Positions 44,640 through 57,364 of a stretch of 64,000 bases of DNA are shown piece after piece. The first letter of the stretch is position 1. Every line of letters begins with the position of its first letter. The stretch lies in the NCBI RefSeq assembly GCF_958979055.1, contig NC_084889.1:15206761-15270760 (forward strand), read 5' to 3'. The translations under genes and the position numbers were made by a program. This DNA is from Alnus glutinosa (Eukaryota; Streptophyta; Magnoliopsida; Fagales; Betulaceae). The notes beneath the pieces were generated by a model. That model was not told the origin of the DNA. It ran no database searches and saw nothing but the letters and a program-made list of their open reading frames with translations.

Positions 44640-45004
44640 GTGGTGGTGAGAGCTTCAAGGGTTTGGGGCAGTGGATTTTGAGGGGCAGAGAGGTGAAAAG
44701 ACAATTTAAGGGGTAGAGAGAGCATCTCTTATGGGAGGGAAAAGACGTTTGGCCAAGGAAAAGTAAAAGGTCAAAAACTTATGGGAGAAGACGTTTGGCC
44801 AAGGAGGGAAAATACGTTTGGCCAAGGAAAAGTAAAAGGTCAAAAACTTAACCAAACAATGTTGCCTTATGCTTTTTTGCTAAAAAGCAAAAATGCATCA
44901 AAATCGTGTTTCCAAACAAACCCTATATTTTTCTCAAGTATTTCATCAAACATCTTGCCAGCATATAACTGTTTTCCCTTACTTTGTACACATAACAACA
45001 AAAA
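44640..45004. other. Short direct repeats, no gene
   Basis: AGACGTTTGGCCAAGGAAAA or a close variant occurs three times between 44748 and 44832, with AGTAAAAGGTCAAAAACTTA twice. No protein family recognised in the surrounding frames. Confidence 0.6.
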
Positions 45005-45163
45005 GTGACGGATTTAAAGGGGGGCTAGGGGTGGCCATGGCCCCCCTCAATTCCAAAAAAGAAAATAAAAATGTAGGTAAAAAATAAAAATTATAAGGTA
45101 AAAAATAAAAATTTAGCCTACTGCCCTTGGCCCCTGTCCATAAGAACTTTTGGCTCCGTCCTT
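45005..45163. mobile_element. MITE of the same family as 11549-11723
   Basis: Starts GTGACGGATTTAAAGGGGGG and ends TGGCTCCGTCCTT; shares the GGTAAAAAATAAAAATTTAG interior and GCCCCTGTCCATAAGAACTT with the first copy. Flanks are ambiguous (TAACAA-like on both sides). Confidence 0.65.
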
Positions 45164-45169
45164 GTTAAC

Positions 45170-46505
45170 AAATGGAGTTCTTTTTTGTAAACATATAAGC
45201 TAGAGATGTAATTAGTCTTCTATTACACTATATTGTTGTATGATAGAAAGCTCCCAAAAGAATCTCAAAATTAAAAAGAGAAAGAATCCCAAACGCAAGC
45301 TTAACATCAAGAACAATTGAAATGCACCGTTTAGTCATATGATAGTGCATCAAATGTTCAATCGAAAAATGAATCATACAAACCTTGTAGATGTTATCAT
45401 ACTTGTTCTATTTCTCAATATCATTGAAGGTATTACTATTAGCTAGCCAAGAGGAAAGGTATGAAGAAAGGACTTAAGAATGGAAAATGTTTTACATCTT
45501 AAGAGAATGTAAATTATTTTACTTAAAATTTAACGAAAAATGTTTTTCGATCGATTGACCAAATTTTACAAACGCAACCAAACATTCAAAAATATTGAAA
45601 AAGTTTTACAACTAAATAACAATTAGACTTATGCAAAAAAGGATATGATACATCAAATAGTTGAATTTTTATTGATTATTCTTTTTTTTTTCACTACTTT
45701 TTTATTAAATATATATCAAATAGATGGATTTGATTCGGCATAATAAGTGAATAATTTAACACATGGAGAAAAAAGAGTAAATAATTGAATGGATATTTAT
45801 AGAAAGGGTACATTTATCAAGTAAATAATAACTCGAATCTATTAGAGTCCGTTGACAGACATATACGAAAATTGAATATGTATTTATAAAATAATACTAC
45901 ATATCACATAAATATTCCACTGTGGTAAGGTTTAGTAGTCATTTTATATATATATTTATTTATTTTAAACAATGGTTGATTCAATAACTACTAAAGTTCG
46001 CTACGTGAACTTTATAAAATATTTGTAGGATGTTTGTGTTGTACCACAGCTTTACTCTTATTTATATTCATTTTTCAGCTACCCAACGGGCAATAATAAA
46101 AGCAAAAACCCCCTATCAAACCAATGGATTTTGTTTTTAATACAAAGGTTCATTTAAGAGCCGTTAGACTTTGTCATGTGAATTTTCTAAAATATTTTGT
46201 AAGATATGATATTTCTTTAGTAGGTAGCATTAATCTTATTTATTATCCGGCTAACCAATGATAAAAGCAAACATAATTGTTTTAAAATAAAAAAGTGAAA
46301 ATAAAGCCCCCAAGAAAGTAATTTCCAGTTATCTAAAAAGAAAGGAAAATGATACAAATCTATTTCCTATTCATTTTGTTTTCAAATTCACCATTGAATT
46401 TATGGGACCCATATTCGAGGCCCAATGTAGATCTCACAAATCTAATAGTAAATTTAAAATTTTGTTGTATGGAAATGAGTATGAGATGGTTATGGAGTAA
46501 TATGG
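45170..46505. other. Intergenic region, no gene recognised
   Basis: AT-rich sequence with short poly-A/T runs. No conserved frame and no complete repeat with clear ends was found. Confidence 0.5.
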
Positions 46506-46510
46506 TGAGA

Positions 46511-46679
46511 GAGTAATACTATAAGGAGGATTCATGTCTTCCTTAAGTCTTACCAAAATTGATTTGACTTTTAAAATTACCATTAGATCAAAATTCAATA
46601 GTGATATATCACATATCTAATGGTGATTTTAAAGGCCACATCAATTTAAGGAGGATATGAGTCTCCTTATAGCATTACT
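46511..46679. mobile_element. Palindromic MITE
   Basis: Left GAGTAATACTATAAGGAGGA and right CTCCTTATAGCATTACTT are inverted; CATTAGAT/ATCTAATGG are near the centre. Same style as 12977-13111. Confidence 0.75.
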
Positions 46680-47343
46680 TATGGTAAAAACTATTTTTTT
46701 TTCTTCTTTTTACCCTCCAAAAATTAAAATTACCATTATGATAATTTTAAAAGTCACATCAACTTAAAAAAAAAAGAAAAAAAAATGAATGCTAGCTAAC
46801 ATCAGTGGATGAAAAGGTCCATTTGGGTGTTGAATTTTTGAAATCAAAATTGAATTCTTATTCAGTTTACGAATTTCGAGGTTTGACTTTTTATAAAAAG
46901 TTGAATAAAATATGATATGTCCAAAATTCTTTTGCCAAACAGATAACATTTCTTAAAAAGAAAAGATAAAGAAATTGAAAATAAAAGGCAACCCTAGGAA
47001 ACGCGTACGTAGTGTAGCAGGCTAGTGGTGATGCGGCAGAGAAACTGAAAAGATGTCTCTCTTTCTTCTCAGTTCAGCCTCGTCATGTTCACTGGTGCAT
47101 GACCCCTGACCCCTCCTAATTACTCTCTCTCTCCCCCTATCCTCTTCCTTTGTGTTTGTGTTTAGTAAAATAAGTACATATATATAGTACATGGATGACA
47201 ATGGAAATCGGAGAAGCCCATGGTCAACCTTTTAACATCATTGAAAGAGCTGAGACGCAACGGCCAATACTACTTTTTAATAGATATATTTGCTGTTAAT
47301 TTGGACCTAATTAATTAACAAGAAAAGTTAATAAATAAACAAG

Positions 47344-47649
47344 GTGGAGGAGCTAGGTGTATCAGCAATGACATATCAGAAGGAGAAGATTATGGCACTT
47401 GATGAGTCTTTGCATCAAATTACGTTGGAAGTACTGGAATGGGGGTATCTGAGTCTTGGTTTTGCTTCCTACAAGACATTAACTCTCATACTGACTGCGA
47501 ATGGAGAGCAGGAGAGCTTGGTTGATGTCATATTTTCATATCATCACTTTCAAACAGATCAAGAAAGTGCCAAGCTATCAAACACAATGGACTCAACATT
47601 ACATTTTATTAAGTGCGTAGAATCTTATTTCTTGAATGGTGCTTCCTAG
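47344..47649 (+). pseudogene. Orphan exon 2 of the phytohormone-binding gene, copy 2
   Basis: Homologous to exon 2 of copies 1 and 3 (KIMALDESLHQITLEVLEWG ... FIKCVESYFLNGAS). Homology to unit A starts abruptly at about 47265 in the former intron. Exon 1, the P-loop and the promoter are absent upstream, where unrelated DNA lies. A 4-bp insertion (CTAG) after the acceptor and a 3-bp insertion in the SYKT region are present; GGY of the conserved EGGYLSLG is now WGY. It cannot encode a Bet v 1 fold alone. Confidence 0.9.
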
Positions 47650-48043
47650 ATTCTTGTTTTTTTTTTTTTTAATGATTATAATCCATTGCTGTGATCTTAA
47701 TTATGCTATGAGCCATGGGTGTCACAATCTCACACCTGAACAATTTCATATTAATTATAATGATAATAATACATATATACATATGTGTGACAGGGAGAGA
47801 GAACAAGACCACCAGATATATATATATATATATATATATATATGCTCTTAGATAGGCTCCAGCTACATTGGAAATATCCAAGAACAACTTCATATATGTA
47901 TATTAGATTTTATTGTGTTTACTACATCATCAAGTAAAGCAAATTCAAATATATAAATACATTATATCAAGTAATTCATTTGATAAAGAGCTTAAAAGCA
48001 AATTTCAAATGAAGACATCATTTGTCAACTCCAAAATCTCCAA

Positions 48044-48232
48044 TTACCAAAAGCTTGAACAAATAGTCACCGTAGAAAAGAACGTGAGTCTATAAATCTT
48101 TTGGTACAGTTTTATCTTAGTCCAAACTTGTAAAATTTTTTCCTTTTTGTAAAGCAAATAAGAATCAAATAAATTTAATGTCTTTGCCACGTGAAAAAAT
48201 TCGAGGACACCAATCCATTGACCAAAGTTCAA
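48044..48232 (-). other. Exon-like 62-codon open frame, second copy
   Basis: Homologue of 18427-18615, again directly after TTTTTCCAG on the minus strand. It differs at about eight residues (for example VLEFFHVAK for VHEFFHVTK). Same caveats. Confidence 0.3.
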
Positions 48233-48378
48233 CTGGAAAAAGCAACAAAGGTGAATTAAGTATAAGAAAAATGTTTGTAGTGTAAAAATTTCTTGAAGAA
48301 TACAATACCAGTTGTTAACTATAATAAATTTTGAAGGAGAATGATCTCGTTGAAAATGAAATTAGTGAAACCAACTCA

Positions 48379-48696
48379 TGGTGTGTTTGGGATTGAGATT
48401 TCATAGACAAAAAGTACAATTTTAAATCAAATCGCAGAAAATAAACCGTTTCGGAATTGCGTTTTTGAAAAATTGCGATTTGAAAATGCAGAAAAGTGTT
48501 TTTTCAAATCACAGGAAATGGGGTTTTTTTTTTTTTTTAAAACGCATAATTTTAAAGGCCAACCTCCGATTATAAAGGTTAAACTGCAATTTTGCCAAAC
48601 ACTTAATTGCATTTTTAAAAATCACTTTTTCAAATCGCACATTTTAAAATCGTTATTTTAAAATCGTACTTTGAAATCGCAAACCCAAACAGACTC
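48379..48696. mobile_element. MITE, second copy of the 18765-19048 family
   Basis: Intact ends GGTGTGTTTGGGATTGAGAT and CGCAAACCCAAACAGACTC; longer than unit A by an extra TTTGAAATCG-type segment. Confidence 0.65.
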
Positions 48697-49728
48697 TTAG
48701 TCACACAAGATAAAGAAATTTATTGGCCTATGGACAAACTAATTGCAAAATAACTTTTCAACTATTTTGGTAAGGCAATTTGGTAAAAATTACTTCCAGC
48801 AGTCTCACTACTATAGCAAAAACGTTTTAGTGAGTGAAAAGTATTCACCAACAATAGTGAGCATTGTTCACTGGAAGCTACAATTTGTAATTTACTATAT
48901 GTAGATTAGTACCACTACAAAAATAAGCAATTTTGAGTCGTTTTTTTTTTTTAGCTGTTTTTTGGCATAAAAACGACTTAAATCGTTTTGAGTCGGTTTT
49001 TTTTGAGTCGTTTTCAAAACAACTCAACATATAGTGTGTTAAGTCTAGGTCATAGTTGTTTTAGTCCTAAAACAACTCCAATTAGAGTCGTTTTTACCAA
49101 AATGACTCAAACCATTTTGAGTCATTTTGGTCCAAAAACGACTCTAAATAAATAATTAATTAATTTCATTAGTTTTTTTTTTTTGGTAATACATGATATA
49201 GTAATAATATTGTTTAAATATCCATACACCCATAAACGATCACATACACTCATAATCTGAACTCCATACACTCATAAATAATCACTATGGCTTGGTGGTG
49301 TGTACATCAAGCCATAAAAACAAAACAATAACAAATAAAACGTTGTATCAACATAATGTCACTCAACCCTAAACATATATAATACAAACTCCAAAACGTT
49401 CAAAGTAATTCTAAACATAATATATAAGTTACCTACAATCACAAACCGATCAAGTCCAACTGATAAAACCATATAAACAGTGTTTACATCATTTATAAAC
49501 TTCGATATTCCACCAACATTGAAAAGAATACTAATACTATATGTCACGACAATCACTCATGCGAATCATCGTCTCGAGACAAGGGCGCAATACCTACATT
49601 AGTGATTCAGATAAAATGTGTTACGCAATTTTATATATATAGGGAAACTAGTAGCGATACACAAAGCATTTTCAACCGTATAATGAAAAAAAGTTCATAC
49701 TTTGTTAATTAGTTAATCATGTTAGGAG

Positions 49729-50046
49729 CTAACCTGGTTGACTGGCTACTGAAGATCTCACCCTCATGACATTAGGTGACTCGGTGTCTTGAGCAGCCGA
49801 AGTGTTGCCCGCTGCTGCATTGAAGGCAGCAAGATTTTTTATCATCTTCTTCATATCCGCTATCACTTGATCTTGTGCTGCGGACCGTTCATTCATGGTT
49901 CTCTTCTCTTCCTGTAGTTCTTGCATTTGCGCCGTCATTAAATTAATTTGAGAGACTAATGCAGCATCCGGGAACAATCTTGACGTTGATGCAGATGAGT
50001 GAGAAGTGGGTCTAGCCGGTAGTGGCCAAAGCCCTTCCATGAACAT
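49729..50046 (-). pseudogene. CACTA-derived coiled-coil protein fragment, copy B
   Basis: An open frame of about 105 codons: SQINLMTAQMQELQEEKRTM, then SAAQDQVIADMKKMIKNLAA and a C-terminus VRSSVASQPG. Compare the TNPA-like C-terminal coiled coil at 24240. No DNA-binding or transposase part is present. Confidence 0.55.
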
Positions 50047-50079
50047 GGCCCAAGTATTCTGGTCTACCCATAGCCTCTG

Positions 50080-50415
50080 GCAAGTACATCATCTTCGGCG
50101 CCACCTCTGGGGTGGCTCATGGCCGCCCCTCCACCCCTAAAGGCCAAGGGGTAGCAGGCGGCCACCCACAGTGGCCAAGGATGGCGACGCTGCCACCCCG
50201 AAATGGGTGTAGGGGTGGCTCGAAAACCACCCTTAGGGGCCAGGAGTAGCCTTCGGGCTACGCCAAGGGGCCCTAGGGGTGGCTGCGCGCCACCCGCTGG
50301 ACCCTTAGGGGTGGCCCGAAAGCCACCCCCAGGGGCCAGGGGGTGGTGTACGGCCACCCTAGGGGATAGGGCTAGCTGCGGCCACCCCTAGGGCCCTTGG
50401 ATAGCCAACCCTAAA
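50080..50415. repeat. GC-rich GGGGTGGC minisatellite, copy B
   Basis: Counterpart of 9101-9475: AGGGGTGGCCCGAAAGCCAC units and GGGGCCAGGGGGTGG words. Confidence 0.8.
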
Positions 50416-51789
50416 TCTTTTTTTTTTCAATTTTTTTTTTTTTAAAAAAAATTTTAATTAGAAAATAAAATAATATTTTAAGATGATGGGGAGAAAATGC
50501 TGACGTAGCACTAACAGATGTTGTGAAAATGGACAGAAAAATCACTAAATGACTTATTTCAAATTCGCGAAAAACATAGGCAGCGAATGTTGAAAAAATA
50601 AGTGAGGGATTGATTTAAAAAGGCGCTTCGATTCAGTGATGTATTATACATTTACCATAATAAATGTTTAGTGGTTGTTCACAAACTCGGGCTTGAACTC
50701 TACTTTAATCACACATTGAAAAATTTAATAACCTAACTTGAGCTCTAGTTGAACCGAGCTTATCGAGTAACATGGCACAGCTCGAATGGTATTCTCAACA
50801 AGCTCGAACTCGCTCATGTTTTAAACGAGTCGAGTTTGAACACATATTTCATAGATCGGCTGTAGTTCGAGATCGACTATTTAAGCTCAACTCATAAACG
50901 AGCCAGTCTTAAAACCTTAAAGCTCGACTCGTCTCGATTATAGCCCTAAATACAACTTATGTAGTGCTATATATAGTATACTATATATATAATGGGTTTA
51001 TACATATATAATATATATACTAAATATAATAATAACTTATATATATAATGACTCATATTTTTGTTAATTTAGTGCTATATATAGTATATAGGGTTAGGGT
51101 ACGTTATAGATATATTACTAAATGAAATGGTACCGGGTAGGGTTGTACATATGCAACCACCAATTAATAACCGCTAATCGGATAATCAAAAAACTAGAAA
51201 TAGCCACAATCGGATAACCAGTAGGGTTTTAGGAAACCGATAAAAAAAAAAAGTAATTATAAATGGAGTTGTTTTTTTTAAGACGACTCCACTTTGAGTC
51301 GTTTTGGTAAAACGACTTAAAAAGGCTCATTTTTTGTAGTGTACATAAATATTTTTTACATGTCTTAGTTCGACATTCTTCCCATTATGGTGGTCAATAC
51401 AAAATCAAGACATGTAATCTATGATGGATGTACTTCCCATGTTCTTTCCTAGTTTTACAAGTATGAACCATAAACTAAATCTCTATTGCTCTAGCACTAT
51501 AATCACTTATCTGAATTTGGAATAAATGCCAGTTTAATAGAGAAAATTGGAATTCAAATGGAATAGTGATTGTGAATAAAGAAATGTGAAAAAAAAATTA
51601 TTTAAATGTTATAGTGATAGTGAATAGTTAAAATGGTAAGGCTACTGAAGGTGCTTTAAAAAAGTGACTCACCAAAATAGGAAAAAAAAAAAAAAAGGTT
51701 TTAACTATTTTGGCTAGTAAAATTTGGTGAGGCTACTAAGAATGTTCTTACATACCATTGGTTATCTATCCATGGATTTTTGGGTGAAA

Positions 51790-52870
51790 AATAAAACTAG
51801 CTCAATACTCCAAAGAACACCTAGAAATGGGGTTGAATAGGTGTTCTAAAAAAAAAATGCAAAATTTAAAAATTAGCAATCACATAAACAATCACAAAAT
51901 ATTATGAAAGCAATAAAAAAAATTAAAAAATCAACACAAGTAATTTGATGACGAAGTGGAAACCTTTTGAAGAACTCTTTAAAAGTAAAACCACTTCGGA
52001 GCAGTCAAACTTGGAAAATCAACCCACTAAGAAGAATTAGGTTTACAAGTAATCACATTTACAAAACCTTGTAACAGACTCTTTCTTGTACCGAAACAAG
52101 TGACCCACTTGCTTCCTACGCAGTAACTTCAGAACTCTAAGCAACTCCACTTCTTGATCTCCTTTACTGAACTCCAATAGGCTTCAATTGTTGTTGAAGA
52201 ACGGTTGTGGTTGACAACAAAAACTCTAAGAGAGATGAACAATAGAAAATAGAAAAACCTAAACTTTTTCTCTTAGAACAAGAAGAAAATGTTTTTTTTT
52301 TCTTGAAATATTGCCTCCAATCCTTACAAAAGTCGTGCTCCAAAAGCCTTTAAATTGACTTGAAAAAGTAGCAATAAAATCAAAAAGTTGGTGGTCCAAA
52401 AATTGTAAATTTTCGGGTCTCTTCTTCTTGATCTCTTTTACTGAATTCCAATAGGCTTCAATTGTTGTTGAAGAATGAAGAACGGTTGTAGTTGACAACA
52501 AAAACTCTAAGAGAGATGAACAATAGAAAATAGAAAAACCTAAACTTCATCTCTTAGAACATGAAGAATTTATTTATTTATTTTTTTCTCTTGAAATATT
52601 GCCTCCAATCCTTACAAAAGTCATGCTCCAAAAGCCTCTAAATAGACTTGAAAAAGTAGAAATAAAATCAAAAATTTGGTGGTCCGAAAATTGTAAATTT
52701 TCGGGTCTCGTCTGCAATCTCGTAGGGACGTATTGTAGATGAGCTGTTTTGAAAAAGGCTCATCTGCAATCTCGTAGGGACGCGTTGCAGACGAGTTGTT
52801 ATGCCAAAATCTCATTTGCCATCTCTTAGGGATGAGCTTGCAGTCAAGCAACACTGCCCAAGATTTTTGT
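51790..52870 (-). mobile_element. Copia-like LTR fragment, unit B, with a 274-bp tandem duplication
   Basis: Counterpart of 12090-12900. In this copy only, the block from TTCTTGATCTCCTTTACTGA is repeated: 52151-52424 and 52425 to about 52702. The duplication is therefore younger than the A/B split. Confidence 0.6.
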
Positions 52871-52950
52871 CTTTACTTCATGACCTTTTTTGACCCCCTA
52901 AAAAAATTATGCACTTAAATGACTGCGTTGCATTTCTCATTTAAAAAAAT

Positions 52951-53131
52951 GAGTAATGTTCAAAGGTGGATTAGAGATCCCTTTGAGTCATTCTAAAAGT
53001 GATTTGACTTTTAAAATCACTATTAGATTTATGATAGATCAATATTAGATTTTGATTTAATGATTATTTAAAACTCACATCACTTTTGGGATGACACAAG
53101 GAGGACTCTAATCCTCCATCTAACATTACTC
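52951..53131. mobile_element. Palindromic MITE, full-length copy (unit B)
   Basis: GAGTAATGTTCAAAGGTGGA to CATCTAACATTACTC, 181 bp, with internal AAAAGTGATTTGACTTTTAA and its inverted partner. Unit A lost about 46 bp of the right half. Confidence 0.75.
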
Positions 53132-53289
53132 GTGAAAAAGTGCCATTTAATTTTAAATTCTGACCAACTAGTTTCCCAAAAGGATAAAATTATATATTTT
53201 TATTTGCAAGACAGGTGTTTATTTTTTATTTTTTATGAGCAAGTTTACATGGAAAAGGGGAAGGGGATGCAAGAGTAATACTTACTAGA

Positions 53290-53940
53290 ATTACCATCCG
53301 CATCCGCAATCGACACATGCGGATGTGGTTAACAAACATTGCTATCTGCATATGCTGATGCGGATAACTGTTTTAGGCTATGAGGAATAACTGCATCCAC
53401 ATACCCTTTATATATCATGTATATTTTATATATTTCTTGTGTGCATGTGTGTGTGTGTGTGTGTGTGTGTCTATATATATAATTAATAAATTCATTAAAA
53501 CGCCATCGCTTTGGTGTTAAATACCCAATAACGTCATTTTGGATTAGGTATAGGTTATGTTTACATTAGGTAAAAATAATATGAAATCAATATATTTTCA
53601 AAAGATTAGGGCTTACAAAAATTTAAAACAATCCTAAAACACTAAAATTGAACTAAATTATTTTTAAAATTGTTTAAAATAGATCTTAATAGAGATTCAA
53701 ATAAGACTTAAAAGTCGCATTACCTAATATCCGAATATCGGATAATAATCGCATTGAATAACCGCAATAAACGTGCGGATGCAATTAATAAAAATATGAT
53801 GCGGATGCGGATATCTAAAAGTGATATCTGCATGTACACACAACCCTAATAAAAGTGTAACACCCCGACCTCATGTGAAGAAAATGATGAGTAACCCACA
53901 TAGAGTGAGTAGTTTATAAAGATAATTATGAGTGCCAACT
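53290..53940. mobile_element. hAT-like GCGGAT fragment followed by a truncated TRIM LTR
   Basis: 53290-53851 matches 13265-13888. A TRIM LTR start (TGTAACACCCCGACCTC) at 53856 breaks off at about 53940 and joins 3' flank sequence of the hormone-binding gene (homologous to 18200). About 4.2 kb of unit, including one gene copy, is missing at this junction. Confidence 0.65.
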
Positions 53941-53963
53941 AACTGGAAATATCGAAGAACAAC

Positions 53964-53966
<3 letters not shown>

Positions 53967-54042
<76 letters not shown>
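53967..54042. repeat. (TA)n microsatellite
   Basis: About 38 TA units at the position equivalent to 18222-18287. Confidence 0.95.
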
Positions 54043-54046
<4 letters not shown>

Positions 54047-54181
54047 TTGTATTGTGTTTACTACACCATCAAGCAAAGCAAATTCAAATATATAAATACA
54101 ATATATCAAGTAATTCATTTGATAAAGAACTTACAGCAAATTTCAAAAGAAGACATCATTTGTCAACTCCAAAATCTCCAA

Positions 54182-54370
54182 TTACCAAAAGCTTGAACAA
54201 ATAGTCACTGCAGAAAAGAACATGAATCCATAAATCTTTTGGTACAGTTTTATCTTCGTCCAAAATTGTAAACTTTTTTCTTTTTTGTAAAGCAAATAGG
54301 AATCAAATAAATTTAATGTCTTTGTCACGTGGAAAAATTCGTGGACACCATTCCATTGACCAAAGTTCAA
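54182..54370 (-). other. Exon-like 62-codon open frame, third copy
   Basis: Homologue of 18427-18615 with the same acceptor-like TTTTTCCAG; open throughout. Function unknown. Confidence 0.3.
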
Positions 54371-54519
54371 CTGGAAAAAGCAACAATTGTGAATTAAGTA
54401 TAAGAAAAATGTTTGTAGTGTAAAAATTTCTTTAAGAATACAATACCAGTTGTTAATTATAATAAATTTTGAAGGATTATGATCTCGTCAAAATTGAAAT
54501 ATTTAGTGAAACCAACTCA

Positions 54520-56022
54520 GGGTGCATTTGGGATTGAGATTTCGTAGACAAAAAGTACGATTTTAAATCAAATCGCAGAAAATAAATCGTTTGGGAAATG
54601 CAAATTTGAAAACACAAAAAATTGTTTTTACAAATCACAAGCTATTGGGTGCTTTTTTGAAACGCATAATTTTAAAGGCTAACCTCTGATTTTAAAGGTC
54701 AGACGGCGATCTTGTGTAATACCTGGGATAAACACCATGCTTAAGTTATTAAAATACGTGCATGCATAAGCATATGGCTTAAGAATTAGTAGTCTAATAA
54801 AATTATATATTTATGCATGTAGAGAAATTGGATTAGTAAGAAGTTATTAATCAAAGTCGATCGAGCGACTCTGAAGTCGATCGAGCGACTTTGGAAGCAA
54901 TGTAGATCGATTGAAAAGTGGATCGATCGAGCGACTTAAAATTTGCGGGTAGATAGAATCGATCAAGCGACTTTATGGTCGATCGAGCGATTATGGGCGA
55001 TGTCGATCGATCGACTAAATTTTTGATCGAGGGACTTTACCCAATGCAGCACAGTTTCCGTTGAACAGCGAGGATCAATTTTCAACCATTGATTTTTGGA
55101 CCCACACCTTGCTCTTAGGACCACACGATCATACCCCCATTTAATTAGTCTAGTTAGCCCAATTTGGTTCAAAGCTAACAAGATTTCTATAGATATTAAA
55201 TAATCATTACCTAAGATGCGAAATAGTAGCCTAGAGGATTTGGGCTACGATTTTGGGTGATTGGTTGGCTCAAATCCAGCCATTGAAGAGTTTCCTTGAT
55301 GGCTTGATCTCAGCCCTTCAAGATCACTATATATAGGATGCATGGGAAGTTGATTTTCATGAAGAGGAAACCAAGTTTTAGCTCAAACTCTCTCTTGTTC
55401 TAGTGCAGTAGCTATAGCACGAAAATCCTCTCATTTCACCTTACTTCCCAGCAACTAGCAAGCCAAATTTAAGCTTCAAATCACCCTCCTTTCATCACAA
55501 AATCAGTAGAGAAGTATAAGCAGAAACTATCCTTGTTTTTAGACTAAAGAACCAAGCCTTATAAGTGGAATTTTCTTTGGACAGCAACTCTTCTCCACCC
55601 TTTGAGCCTTTTGAAGAAGCTTTGGTGAGTATCTTCTTCCTTAAACTTCTCATAGAACAAGTAGTCCTATTGTTATTTTGAAATTATGATTTGCCCTTAC
55701 TTTTAATTATGTACATATATGTAAGCTGTGTGAAAAATTGGCTAACTTATATTATGGACATATGAGTATATGTGTAAGCATGTGGGTGAGTGTTTACTAC
55801 ATGAGAAAGTAAGTTGGAGTGGGAGAATTGTGTTTAAAATGGATCAAGAAAATATAAGTGTGTGTGTGTGTGTGTGCGCTTTTATTATAAGCTTCACTAT
55901 AAAGGATGTATTTATAAGTGTGTATTATTTCGATGTGTGTGCTAATTAAAAGGCAAGTTCATATGTGTGCTTAATTAGATGATACTTGTATTATTGTTTT
56001 AAAAGTTCACTATGTGCTAAAG

Positions 56023-56067
<45 letters not shown>

Positions 56068-57364
56068 CTTAAAGAATGAATAACTCTAGTAGTACTATTA
56101 TGAAGAGTTGGTGAAAGTAAGCACTAAACTGAAATAAATAAATATGAGATCATGTTTATTATATCTAAATCCATAGCCATTGCAATTTCTAGGGAAAGAT
56201 ATGGTAATAATAATGAATGTTTTCATAAATGCTTTTATTAATCTATTATTATGTAGTTGTAGAGGAAAATCTTTGGAGCAGAAACTATTAAGTATCTCTA
56301 TACTTACTGAGGATGAAGCTGGTTGACTTTCCTATAATATATGTTTACTGCTTTATTTATTTGTTTGCACATGTGATTTTACATATTTTCTATTTTAACT
56401 AAAATGGTTAATAACAAAGCTGGTGAGCAGCGGGGGGGTGAAGGCTGCAGTGGAACCTTTGGCTTCCGTGACACTTAATAAATAAACGGGTTATGACCTT
56501 TGGCTCATAGTCTGCTGGAACCTTTGGATTCCAGTAACAAACAAATAAGCTTTAAGTGAGGGGAACCGTTGGCTTCCACAACACGTTAATCCGGACCGTT
56601 GGTTCCATCATGAGGGGAGTGCAAAAGATAATAATTAAAACTCTGCATTTAAAATTGTCATATCATTGCCTTATGATTATGTTTATGTTCAATTTATGTC
56701 TGTGGCTCGCGACTAAAGATTATATATTGTGTATACATATAATCATGAAACCCTTGCATTATGTTACATTTATTAAATAGATCAGCATTCATTATATTAT
56801 TGGAAACAATGGACTCACTTTAGTATTTTATGTTATTGTCTTCTCTCTGTACTGTGTAATGATTCAGGCTATGAAGAAGAAGGATATCAGGACTATCCCG
56901 ACTCGTAGATGGTTCCAGATTCGGTTTTTTGTAAGGCTGGACAGCCTTTCTTTTTGGGACTACCCTGTTGTAGTTTATCTAACCTAGCTCAAGACAATAT
57001 TTATAATTCTACAGTTATATGTAGATATTTTGGCTTGTATGACTATCTTGCCCTGTGTGGCATAACTACTACTACTATTTGTATAATTACTGACTGGCTT
57101 ATTATATATTTTGAGGTATTTCAGTAGAAGCTCTAAAGTGTCAATATTACATTTACGTATATTACGTTGCCAATATTTACCTCTGATAAGTTAGTAATGT
57201 CACATAAAAATTCGAAAAAATTTCACTTACGCTTTTTGTAAAAGCGGGGCGTTACATCTTGCCAAACACTTAACTGCGTTTTTAAAAATAATTTTTTCAA
57301 ATCGAACATTTTAAAATCGTTATTTAAAATTGCACTTTTTGAAATCGTAAACCCAAACAGGCTC
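54520..57364. mobile_element. MITE, third copy, split by a solo LTR
   Basis: The left half ends at 54714 (GCGATCTTG) and the right half resumes at 57257 (TCTTGCCAAACAC); ends match the 18765-19048 family. Confidence 0.75.
54715..57256 (+). mobile_element. Solo LTR, 2542 bp, duplication TCTTG
   Basis: TGTAATACCTGGG to GGGGCGTTACA, flanked by TCTTG at 54710-54714 and 57257-57261; the empty site is at 18955 and 48592. Includes at least seven copies of a TCGATCGAGCGACT-type motif (54858-55030), CTTTGGCTTCC repeats (56450-56610) and a (TA)n run (56027-56064). The ~90 bp before the end match the LTR relic at 43100-43890. No coding sequence. Confidence 0.85.

Larger units (their letters stand above)
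48913..51341. mobile_element. Non-autonomous CACTA-type element, copy B, complete (2429 bp)
   Basis: CACTACAAAAATAAGC at the left and TTTTTTGTAGTG at the right, flanked by TAC at 48910-48912 and 51342-51344. Subterminal GAGTCGTTTT/AAAACGACTC repeats line both ends. Contains a coiled-coil fragment, a GC-rich minisatellite and a GAGCTC-rich repeat. It is the intact counterpart of the opened copy A. Confidence 0.9.

Noticed and set aside
47195..47235. Alternative first exon for the orphan hormone-binding exon (ATGGATGACAATGG)
   Set aside because: The frame stops after about 14 codons, there is no donor in phase, and no similarity to a Bet v 1 N-terminus.
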